Assembly (NCBI GenBank): GCA_017441585.1
Contig: JAFRWW010000009.1
Span: forward strand, 212,553 to 276,552
DNA length: 64,000 nucleotides
Direction: 5' to 3'
Source of the DNA: Lachnospiraceae bacterium
GTDB taxonomy: Bacteria; Bacillota; Clostridia; Lachnospirales; Lachnospiraceae
Below are positions 33,619 to 40,612 of the stretch, piece after piece. Within the stretch, counting starts at the first letter, position 1. Every line of letters begins with the position of its first letter. A program made the translations under genes and the position numbers. The notes under the pieces are model-generated. The model searched no databases. It was not told the DNA's origin and saw only the letters and a program-made list of their open reading frames with translations.

Positions 33619-34398
33619 CTATAGTTTACATTCCATTGATTTCTTCAGATCATCAAGATTTATCTCGGTGCCGTCGTTTAATACCACGCCGTCCTGATCC
33701 TCTTCCGGGAACCAGTATTTCCTGGGCTTTACTTCAAAACCCGCCTTGACTACACGGCCATTTACCCTGACGTCCAGATATGCTTTGCGATCGTGCATGT
33801 TTACATTCACTATTCTATCCTCATAGGCTTTTAAGGGACCTTGCATGACTATGTAGCGCTTACCCTCTCTGTAGCCGTAGGACATGCGAAGGAGGCCCTC
33901 GCCGCGCTCTTCATCTGCATTCATCCCGTCTGATGCATTCGTGATGTCCGAATCAGATGTAGCATTTTCCTCGGCAGTTTCAGTCAAGTCTTTATTCGTA
34001 CCTGCATCCACGCCCAGCAGAAAATCCATGAACTGCTCTTCTTCTTCCGTAAGGCCTCCCACCACATAGTCGTCTGCGATATCATCGCTTCCCGGGATCA
34101 GTTCATTCATCTCGGAGAGCCTGTCCCTAAGCCCCAGTTCCTTTATCGTGATCAAATCTTCACGCCTCTTTTGCAGGATGAGGTCGTGGATCTCCTTTAC
34201 GGACAGGTCCGTGTAAATAAAAACATAGCCCGGAAAAAGGGGTACTATGGCCAGCTCCTCTTTTCCCCTCCTGTAGCTTTCCATACAAGGGAAAAAGGCT
34301 GTCCCCCCATTGGGGGACAGCGCTGTTTTAAGTACTTCTTTTACCCGGGACATCTGATCCGAGGTGGTGTAGACGATGTAGTAGTTATACTTTTTCAT
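33619..34398 (-). CDS. NusG-like transcription antiterminator (LoaP/UpxY type)
   Basis: Residues 4-95 form the NusG N-terminal domain (YYIVYTTSDQMSRVKEVL; LFPGYVFIYTDLS), and the last ~80 residues contain a KOW-type segment (EGKRYIVMQGPLKAYEDRIV). Between them is a long acidic insert (about residues 100-170) rich in Asp, Glu, Ser and Thr, which makes the protein larger (259) than housekeeping NusG. Specialised NusG paralogues of this kind sit at the head of long polysaccharide operons and prevent early termination. Here it directly precedes the operon promoter at 33537. It ends 54 bp before that promoter and starts 72 bp after htpG. Confidence 0.8.
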   Translation of the reverse strand: MKKYNYYIVYTTSDQMSRVKEVLKTALSPNGGTAFFPCMESYRRGKEELAIVPLFPGYVFIYTDLSVKEIHDLILQKRREDLITIKELGLRDRLSEMNELIPGSDDIADDYVVGGLTEEEEQFMDFLLGVDAGTNKDLTETAEENATSDSDITNASDGMNADEERGEGLLRMSYGYREGKRYIVMQGPLKAYEDRIVNVNMHDRKAYLDVRVNGRVVKAGFEVKPRKYWFPEEDQDGVVLNDGTEINLDDLKKSMECKL

Positions 34399-34405
34399 AT
34401 TTTGT

Positions 34406-34433
34406 AAGATCTTTCGCTGCGCTCAGGATGACA
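34406..34433 (+). repeat. dispersed CAGGATGACA-type repeat, copy 3
   Basis: From AAGATCTTTCG to CTCAGGATGACA, in the gap between htpG and the LoaP-like gene; a second right end (CAGGATGACAGTAGC) follows at once near 34452. Confidence 0.65.
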
Positions 34434-34470
34434 GTAGCGGGATGTATCGCCCAGGATGACAGTAGCAAAG

Positions 34471-36651
34471 TTACTGGATCAGTTCCTGCATGATCTCGTT
34501 GCTGCGGTTTACGAATCTGGTCATGTCATCGGGTGAGAGCTGCTTGTTGGAGATCATGGCCAGATCATAGAGCTGCTCTTCGATGAGCTCTGCCTTTGAT
34601 GAGCCCTCGTTTTCAATGATGTACTTGACCAGGGGATGGCCCGCATTCAGGGTGAGGATGGCTCCGTCATCCGAAGGGAACATATCCAGGCCGCCCATGC
34701 CGCCTGATGCGTACATCTTCATCATATCCTGCATCCTGCGGGATTCCTCGGAGAGGGTGATGACTGCGGATACCTTCTTATTCTTAAGCTTCTGGATCTT
34801 TACCTCCAGCTTATCCTTGCCCAGGCGCTTGCGAAGAGTCTTTTGTACAGCCTCTGCTATACCTTCGAACTTTTCCTGATCCTTCTTGGAGGTCTTGCCC
34901 TTCATGGCTGCGGTGATGTCGGCGTCTATCCTCATGAACTTAACGCCCTCATTCCTGCTCTCGAGCTGCTGCAGGAAAGGCTGGTCGATATTGTCCTTTA
35001 AGACTACCGCCTTCATGCCGGCCTGACGGAACATGTTTATGTACTGGGACTGCTGTACCTCGTCAGTCACATAGTATACTATCTTCTCTTCGGGTTCCTT
35101 GTCTTCTTCCTTGTCAGCGGTTGCTGCGGTGGAGTCTTTGCCATCATTGCTGTCGGACCCTTCGGCTTCTCCGGCCTCTCCGGTTTCAGCGTCTACGGCT
35201 TCGGTGTCCTTGCTGTCTTTGCTGTCGGAGCCTTCGGCTCCTCCAGCGGCCTCGAAGACTCCGTCTTCTCCGGCCTCGTCCTCGGTATCAATGGGCGCCA
35301 CGCTCAGGCAGTCAGGCAGGGTGGTATAATCACCATCGAAGTCTCTGAACAGGATATAATCGTTCATCTTGTCACAGAACTTATTATCCCTAAGGCACCC
35401 GTACTTGATGAAGGGGCTGATGTCGTTCCAGTACTTCTCATAGTTCTCGCGGTCGGTCTTGCACATGCCGGAGAGCTTGTCTGCCACCTTCTTGGTGATG
35501 TAATCGGAAATCTTCTGTACCATGCCGTCATTCTGCAGGGCGGAACGTGATACGTTAAGGGGCAGGTCGGGACAGTCTATGACGCCCTTTAAAAGGAGCA
35601 GGAACTCAGGGATCACTTCCTTAATATTATCGGCGATGAACACCTGGTTGTTATAGAGCTTGATCACGCCCTCTATGGACTCATACTCCATGTTGATCTT
35701 GGGGAAGTAGAGGATACCCTTTAAGTTAAGGGGATAATCCATGTTCAGATGGATCCAGAACAGGGGCTCCTTATAATCCTTAAATACCTTGCGGTAGAAT
35801 TCCTTATACTCTTCCTCGGTGCACTCCGCGGGATTCTTGCTCCACAGAGGATGAGTCTCATTTATGAGTTCGGGGCGTCTCTTTATCTTTAATCTCTCGG
35901 TACCCTTGGTCTCGGTGGTGCCATCCTCCTTAGTCTCGGTGGTGGGATGGATTTCCTCGATCACCTCATCATCGGGAAGCTTTTCATCCAGCTCTATGGT
36001 CTGGGTCTCGGTGGTATTCTTCTGTGAGAGATAGATCTCGGTGGGCATGAAGGAGCAGTATTTCTTCAGCACTTCGTCCACTCTGTATTTGTTACAAAAT
36101 TCCAAAGAAGCTTCATTCACATGGAGGGTAATGGTGGTACCCACTTCGCTCCTTGTACCTTCCTCCATCTCAAAGGATGTGCCGCCGTCGCAGGCCCAGT
36201 GAACGGGCTTGGCATCTTTCTTATAGGAAAGAGTCTCTATCTCCACGCTGTCTGATACCATGAAGGCTGAGTAAAAGCCCAATCCGAAGTGACCGATGAT
36301 CTGGTCTGAGTTTGCCTTGTCCTTATATTTTTCCAGGAAGGCTTCCGCTCCGGAGAAGGCGATCTGGTTGATGTACTCATCCACTTCGTCCGCATCCATA
36401 CCCAGTCCGTTATCGCTCACTGTGATGGTCTTACCCTCGGGATCCACCACTACATCGATCCTGGGCTTGAAATCCTCGGGGAGTTCGCACTCTCCCATCA
36501 TCTCGATCTTTTTGAGCTTGGTCACGGCATCACAGCCATTGGATACCAGCTCGCGAAGAAAAATATCATGATCCGAATACATCCACTTTTTGATTATGGG
36601 GAATATATTCTCGCTGCTTATTGATAAGTTGCCTTGTTTTATGGTTGCCAT
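34471..36651 (-). CDS. htpG: Hsp90 chaperone HtpG with acidic insert
   Basis: A molecular chaperone with the GHKL ATPase domain at the N-terminus: FLRELVSNGCDAVTKLK, ITVSDNGLGMDADEV and GHFGLGFYSAFMV are the ATP-binding blocks. The middle domain includes FIADNIKEVIPEFL and LNVSRSALQND. At 726 residues it is about 100 longer than the E. coli protein. Most of the excess is a low-complexity acidic Ser/Gly/Glu/Asp stretch at about residues 450-525, containing two copies of AEGSDS, placed before IVYYVTDE. GGAGG precedes the ATG. A CIRCE operator lies upstream (36716-36742). Confidence 0.95.
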   Translation of the reverse strand: MATIKQGNLSISSENIFPIIKKWMYSDHDIFLRELVSNGCDAVTKLKKIEMMGECELPEDFKPRIDVVVDPEGKTITVSDNGLGMDADEVDEYINQIAFSGAEAFLEKYKDKANSDQIIGHFGLGFYSAFMVSDSVEIETLSYKKDAKPVHWACDGGTSFEMEEGTRSEVGTTITLHVNEASLEFCNKYRVDEVLKKYCSFMPTEIYLSQKNTTETQTIELDEKLPDDEVIEEIHPTTETKEDGTTETKGTERLKIKRRPELINETHPLWSKNPAECTEEEYKEFYRKVFKDYKEPLFWIHLNMDYPLNLKGILYFPKINMEYESIEGVIKLYNNQVFIADNIKEVIPEFLLLLKGVIDCPDLPLNVSRSALQNDGMVQKISDYITKKVADKLSGMCKTDRENYEKYWNDISPFIKYGCLRDNKFCDKMNDYILFRDFDGDYTTLPDCLSVAPIDTEDEAGEDGVFEAAGGAEGSDSKDSKDTEAVDAETGEAGEAEGSDSNDGKDSTAATADKEEDKEPEEKIVYYVTDEVQQSQYINMFRQAGMKAVVLKDNIDQPFLQQLESRNEGVKFMRIDADITAAMKGKTSKKDQEKFEGIAEAVQKTLRKRLGKDKLEVKIQKLKNKKVSAVITLSEESRRMQDMMKMYASGGMGGLDMFPSDDGAILTLNAGHPLVKYIIENEGSSKAELIEEQLYDLAMISNKQLSPDDMTRFVNRSNEIMQELIQ

Positions 36652-36715
36652 ATCTTTACACCTCCTGATGCATTATTTTTGGATATATGGCTATTCGTTT
36701 TAGCCAAGATATATA

Positions 36716-36742
36716 TTAGCACTCATTGACCTTGAGTGCTAC
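36716..36742 (-). promoter_or_regulatory. CIRCE operator (HrcA site) of htpG
   Basis: TTAGCACTC, 9 nt, GAGTGCTAC: one mismatch from the standard inverted repeat bound by the heat-shock repressor HrcA. It lies about 65 bp before the htpG start. A weak promoter (TTGTCT with a TAAAAA -10) is just upstream. Confidence 0.9.
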
Positions 36743-36780
36743 TCATTTTTAACTTTTTGTTAGGTTTAGACAAAAGAAAT

Positions 36781-36814
36781 CGTCGGGATTGTGAAGTTTT
36801 CACAATGGCCAACG
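36781..36814 (-). terminator. intrinsic terminator after the DUF6508-like gene
   Basis: ATTGTGAA and TTCACAAT pair perfectly around a GTT loop (36788-36806), extended outward by CGT/ACG with small bulges. On the minus strand the stem is followed by ATTTCTTTTG. Confidence 0.6.
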
Positions 36815-36841
36815 ATTAAACAACTTGATAACTATATTTGC

Positions 36842-36869
36842 TGTCATTCTGAGCGCAGCGAAGAATCTT
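36842..36869 (-). repeat. dispersed CAGGATGACA-type repeat, copy 4 (reverse)
   Basis: In reverse orientation: TGTCATTCTGAGC to GAAGAATCTT on the plus strand, right after the stop of the DUF6508-like gene. Confidence 0.65.
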
Positions 36870-36884
36870 ATTAAAGATTATTCA

Positions 36885-37343
36885 TCAGAACCGCTTGCAG
36901 TAATCCATGATCTCCTTATACTTCTTGATCACGTTCAGGAAAAGTTTGCGTTCCACCGCGTCCTGCCACACTCCTGTCTTTCGCATGCCTTCCATCACAT
37001 ATTTGGTCAGGACGCCGTTTAACAGATCCTCATCCTTCATGGTAGCATTTTTGATGGCGGCCTCTTCCTGAGCTGCGTTCCTGATCCTGCGTCTGGTATA
37101 GGCGTAGCTGTAATTGTGATCCATGAAGGCTGTCTTCTGGCACAGCTTCACGAAACTCATAAGTGTCCCGTCATACACAGGGAAGACCATGGAGCTGTGG
37201 CCCTGCTTGCCATCATAATCCTTTGCCACATCACTGCCTCCGTGAGCTTCAAAATAGGGAATGTATGGGATGAGTTTATTTAGATCTTCGTCGTATTTAT
37301 TTATGAACTGCTGTACCTGGGTCAGGTCGTCTTTAGTTTCCAT
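36885..37343 (-). CDS. DUF6508-like protein
   Basis: A 152-residue soluble protein. YFEAHGGSDVAKDYDGKQGH, SSMVFPVYDGTLMSFVKLC and MDHNYSYAYTRRRI agree with my recollection of DUF6508, small proteins of unknown role common in Clostridia, where Tyr and Arg residues are conserved. The second ATG (37341-37343) is preferred because GGAG lies 8 nt before it; the ATG at 37347 would be too close. It has its own terminator (36781-36814). Confidence 0.65.
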   Translation of the reverse strand: METKDDLTQVQQFINKYDEDLNKLIPYIPYFEAHGGSDVAKDYDGKQGHSSMVFPVYDGTLMSFVKLCQKTAFMDHNYSYAYTRRRIRNAAQEEAAIKNATMKDEDLLNGVLTKYVMEGMRKTGVWQDAVERKLFLNVIKKYKEIMDYCKRF

Positions 37344-37367
37344 GATCATGTCTCCGATCGTATAAAT

Positions 37368-37401
37368 AAGATCCTTCGTCGCTGTGCTCCTCAGGATGAC
37401 A
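37368..37401 (+). repeat. dispersed CAGGATGACA-type repeat, copy 5
   Basis: A full copy (AAGATCCTTCGTCG to CTCAGGATGACA). Its right end leads directly into the tandem array at 37405-37582, whose units look like decayed copies of the same end. Confidence 0.65.
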
Positions 37402-37404
37402 ATT

Positions 37405-37582
37405 AATGCTATTTCTTCGGGGCGACAGATATTAGCATATCATCAGGACGGCAAATAATGCTATTTCTTCAGGACAACTGATAATTCTATTTCCTCGGGG
37501 CTACAGATATTAGCATATCATCAGGATGATAGTACTGCAATTTCCTCGGGACAACAAATAAACTGTTCCTTCAGGGATCAAC
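37405..37582. repeat. tandem array of about seven 26-27-bp imperfect repeats
   Basis: Units start with variants of AATGCTATTTCTTCGGGG and end with variants of ACAGATA; the phase is kept through the whole stretch, with 25-27 bp per unit. Two units (near 37432 and 37510) share ATTAGCATATCATCAGGA. The array reaches the stop codon of the sugar aminotransferase gene. No gene is seen in it. Confidence 0.7.
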
Positions 37583-38735
37583 CACCGGAATTACCGGCCG
37601 ATAAGATGATCTCGCATATCCTGTCCACGTCATCAAGGGCCAGGTCCGCAAAGAGGGGCAGGGTCAGTACTCTCATGGATATATCATAGGCCACGGGGGT
37701 CTGTTCCTTAGCGCTCCACCCCATATCCTCATAGCATTTAAGCTCATTTATCAGGGGATAGAAATACTTTCTGGCTCCTATATTGTTTTCGGCCAGCTTA
37801 GCAAAGACCTGATCCCTGCCGGCGCCGAATTCATCGGTGAATACCACAGGGAAGTATGCATAGTTAAATTCTACTTCCATACCCTTTACTTTGCCGCTTT
37901 CATAATCAGGACTCAGCTTTATTCCCCTGACGCCACTTAGGTTCTTTCGATAGCGCCTTATTACTTCCCGGCGCTTATCTATCTCTTCCTTAAGATGCCT
38001 CAGATTACAAAGGCCCATAGCGGCGGCAAATTCGTTCATCTTACCGTTTGCCCCCACCCCGGTTATATTCTCTTCATCCACTATTCCAAAGTCCTTAAGG
38101 AAATATACCTTTTTGCCCAGCTCTTCATCCGAAAAGCACACGCAGCCGCCCTCGATGGTATTATAGACCTTCGTGGCGTGAAAAGAAAAAATGGAGGCGT
38201 CTCCAAAGTTTCCTATACCTTTACCATCCACCTTTTCTCCAAAGGTGTGGGCCGCGTCATATATGAGCTTAAGGCCGTGTCTGTCTGCCACTTCCTTTAG
38301 CTTATACACTTCGCACACGTGTCCGTAGACGTGAACGGGAAGTATGGCCACCGTTTTATCCGTGATAAGCGCTTCCACCTGATCCGCATTTAGACAATAG
38401 GTATCGGGATCGATGTCACAGAACACCGGAGTCAGGTTATTCCTCACGATGGAGTGGACTGTGGATGCGAAGGTGAAGGGTGTGGTGATCACTTCGCTCC
38501 CGGGTGCAAAATCAAAACTCTGGATGGTAAATTCCAGAGCGGCATGTCCGTTAACCAAAAGCTCCAGCCCCGTCACTCCCAGGTATTTTTTGAGTTCATC
38601 GGCGAGCTGATTATGTTTTTTGCCCATGTTAGTGAGCCAGTGAGAATCCCACAGTTCCCTGATTTCTTCTATATACTCATCCAAAGAGGGCATAGACGAC
38701 CTAGTCACGAGAATTCTATTTTTATTATCTATCAT
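37578..38735 (-). CDS. DegT/DnrJ/EryC1 sugar aminotransferase
   Basis: A 385-residue PLP enzyme. VTRSSMPSLDEYIEEIREL and WLTNMGKKHNQLADEL at the start, VNGHAALEFTIQSF at the cofactor-phosphate loop, LIYDAAHTFGEK for the PLP-contacting Asp and FSFHATKVYNTIEGGCV with the Schiff-base lysine. The closest look is to enzymes making 4-amino-4,6-dideoxyhexoses (VioA/FdtB/WecE group). It is separated from the main sugar locus by htpG and stands alone after the pilin cluster; the amino sugar could serve the polymer or glycosylation of the surface protein. Confidence 0.8.
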   Translation of the reverse strand: MIDNKNRILVTRSSMPSLDEYIEEIRELWDSHWLTNMGKKHNQLADELKKYLGVTGLELLVNGHAALEFTIQSFDFAPGSEVITTPFTFASTVHSIVRNNLTPVFCDIDPDTYCLNADQVEALITDKTVAILPVHVYGHVCEVYKLKEVADRHGLKLIYDAAHTFGEKVDGKGIGNFGDASIFSFHATKVYNTIEGGCVCFSDEELGKKVYFLKDFGIVDEENITGVGANGKMNEFAAAMGLCNLRHLKEEIDKRREVIRRYRKNLSGVRGIKLSPDYESGKVKGMEVEFNYAYFPVVFTDEFGAGRDQVFAKLAENNIGARKYFYPLINELKCYEDMGWSAKEQTPVAYDISMRVLTLPLFADLALDDVDRICEIILSAGNSGG

Positions 38736-38814
38736 GGTATGTCCTATTTTCTATGTAATATCATTAATCTAAGTCTTACATACAGTATATCCCGCGCAGG
38801 CACAGCCTACTCTT

Positions 38815-39453
38815 TTAAGGGGCGACAGCCTCACTTTTGTTGAAGCACTTTATATATCGTGTCGTCGGATAATCCCCAAACTTCGGGGAAGTAATGGTAA
38901 ACTCCAGCTTATACACATTATCGGGATAACCCGCTCCCGCCTTATTCAGATGGAAACTACCTTCCTTTATACTATACCCCATATACGCCTTTTTATCAAA
39001 GCTCCAGGGAACCTGCTTATATTCTATCAATTCATTGCCTACGGCGTCGGTGCCGGTGATCTTATTATAATAGGTAACCCGAAGCTCTCCGTCCTCTTCC
39101 CAGACGCAGACGGGGCAGTTGGTATCATTTACAAAATAAAGCTTATCGTCATTTATATAAGGAAGTGTATCATTGGCAGTCACGCCGGTGTCCGCATTGT
39201 TTATGGTATCATAGTCCAGGGTGTCGCTGTCGCACATGCTGCCCACCAGGCCCTCAGTCTTGTCCGCGATAAGGTCCGCCACCACCAGGGAATTGTCTAT
39301 GCCCTTGGCGGCGAAATAGATATTCACGGTGTATGCGATGACTCTGCAGGCTGCCACCATAAAAAGGCCAAGCAGGGCGAAGGTGACTATCATCTCCACC
39401 AGGGTAAGACCTGCATTATTCATTTTTCTGATACTTTTATTTTTCGAACCCAT
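38815..39453 (-). CDS. prepilin-like protein
   Basis: A 212-residue protein with a type IV prepilin start: a basic leader, then NNAG|LTLVEMIVTFALLGLFMV with the Glu at position +5 and a hydrophobic helix. The cleavage glycine is residue 14. The rest is a soluble domain with several Asp/Asn-rich loops. Together with the next two genes and the giant gene at 40613 it forms a set of minor-pilin-like proteins. It is the last of the four and overlaps the previous gene by 17-33 bp, depending on start choice. Confidence 0.8.
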   Translation of the reverse strand: MGSKNKSIRKMNNAGLTLVEMIVTFALLGLFMVAACRVIAYTVNIYFAAKGIDNSLVVADLIADKTEGLVGSMCDSDTLDYDTINNADTGVTANDTLPYINDDKLYFVNDTNCPVCVWEEDGELRVTYYNKITGTDAVGNELIEYKQVPWSFDKKAYMGYSIKEGSFHLNKAGAGYPDNVYKLEFTITSPKFGDYPTTRYIKCFNKSEAVAP

Positions 39454-39847
39454 ATACTTTTAATCCAAATCTCTCACTGTAATCACCATCATAGGTGTAG
39501 CTGTACATAATGGGGGCTATATAGGAAGCCTCCTCGGATACAAACAGCTCCACATCCTGCTGCTTATCCTTAAACTTACCTGAGGGCTTCAATTTAAAGT
39601 CACCACCCATGGAACCCAAATCCTCCTTGTCCACCACCGCTGCATCCGGTGTGGACTTGTACAGGGACTCCTCAAACTGGGTCTGCCCCCTTCGCATGTC
39701 GGTGGATTCATAGAGCATATTTGAGCCAAAGCGTATCATGTGGTACACGCCCGTCATGATGATGGTGAGGATCACAAAGCCCACCAGCACTTCCATCATG
39801 GTCATGCCCTTATCATTCATTTTTAGCTTTGAATATCCTTTATTCAT
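39437..39847 (-). CDS. prepilin-like protein
   Basis: NDKG|MTMMEVLVGFVILTIIMTGV is a prepilin cleavage and methylation motif with Glu at +5 and a single hydrophobic helix; MIRFGSNMLYESTD follows and the rest is a small soluble domain. The frame is open to 39898, but the ATG at 39845-39847 is chosen because it overlaps the previous stop by only 8 bp (ATGAATAA); a further ATG at 39820 begins directly before NDKG. Length is 136 residues with this start. Probably a PilV/PulI-like minor pilin of the same assembly as its neighbours. Confidence 0.75.
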   Translation of the reverse strand: MNKGYSKLKMNDKGMTMMEVLVGFVILTIIMTGVYHMIRFGSNMLYESTDMRRGQTQFEESLYKSTPDAAVVDKEDLGSMGGDFKLKPSGKFKDKQQDVELFVSEEASYIAPIMYSYTYDGDYSERFGLKVYGFEK

Positions 39848-40466
39848 CTGCAAATGTAACCCCCTGCACATCTTTTTTGACCACGTAGACGGTGTCACCG
39901 CGACTGCAGGTCACCTCCATGGTCACGTTATAGCCGCCTGCTCCCGCGCCGTCCGCGCCTACCATTTCATCCCATTCGGTTTCGTCGGCCTGGGTTTTGT
40001 CATTAAACTGGCCGTCGTAGTCGATGGTCTCGCCGCCGGCATCAGACTCGGTATCTCCCACCTTGGTATACTTAAAGCTCACATCAAAGGCATAGGCCTT
40101 AAACGCACTCTCATCCCCCGAATAATCCATCCTGTACGCCAGGACATCATCAGCCTCTGAGGAGGAGTTCCCCGCGGGAGCCCAGGTTCCGGTGAAGGAG
40201 CCGTCGTCCTTTTGGTGTCTCATCTCGGCTTCCAGCTTATTATTAAGGTCTGAGGTGGGATCCTTGAGTTCTTCTTCCAGAAGCTGTGCCATGCTGCCCG
40301 CTGCGTATTTGCACTGGATCAGGGCATTGCGCTTGGCAGTCTGGGCGTAGAGGGTGTAGGTCACCAGCAAAAGAGACAGGCAGAACACTGCCATGATCAC
40401 GCCCACCACTATGGCGGTTATCATGGCAGAGCCTCTGTTATCCATTTTTTTAACACGAAATTTCAT
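39840..40466 (-). CDS. PilX-like protein of the pilin cluster
   Basis: MDNRGSAMITAIVVGVIMAVFC begins with a short basic leader and one hydrophobic helix, similar to PilX-type minor pilins that lack the +5 Glu. The soluble part (about residues 35-208) is acidic and has one late cysteine (VTCSRGDTVYVV). It is the second gene of the cluster, 147 bp after the giant gene. The motif is weaker than in the other three, so pilus membership rests on position. Confidence 0.65.
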   Translation of the reverse strand: MKFRVKKMDNRGSAMITAIVVGVIMAVFCLSLLLVTYTLYAQTAKRNALIQCKYAAGSMAQLLEEELKDPTSDLNNKLEAEMRHQKDDGSFTGTWAPAGNSSSEADDVLAYRMDYSGDESAFKAYAFDVSFKYTKVGDTESDAGGETIDYDGQFNDKTQADETEWDEMVGADGAGAGGYNVTMEVTCSRGDTVYVVKKDVQGVTFADE

Positions 40467-40504
40467 AGGTTTATTATACTTTTACATGCAATTGCCATTA
40501 CCCA

Positions 40505-40592
40505 AAGATCCTTCCTGTTGCTTCGCAACCCCTCGCCGGGGTGGCATCATACCATTTCATGGTATGATAAACGTCGCTATGCTCAGGATGAC
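40505..40592 (+). repeat. composite repeat with three hairpins between its two ends
   Basis: The left end AAGATCCTTC and the right end GCTCAGGATGACG of the dispersed repeat are about 75 bp apart here. Between them are GTTGC-TTC-GCAAC, ACCCC-TCGCC-GGGGT, and a perfect 10-bp stem ATCATACCAT/ATGGTATGAT with a TTC loop (40546-40568). It fills most of the gap between the giant gene and the PilX-like gene. Confidence 0.55.
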
Positions 40593-40612
40593 GTATGAAA
40601 AAATTTAGATCA

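Noticed and set aside
40546..40568. Intrinsic terminator of the giant gene
   Set aside because: The 10-bp stem is perfect, but no U-run follows on the minus strand; read-through into the minor pilins seems more likely.
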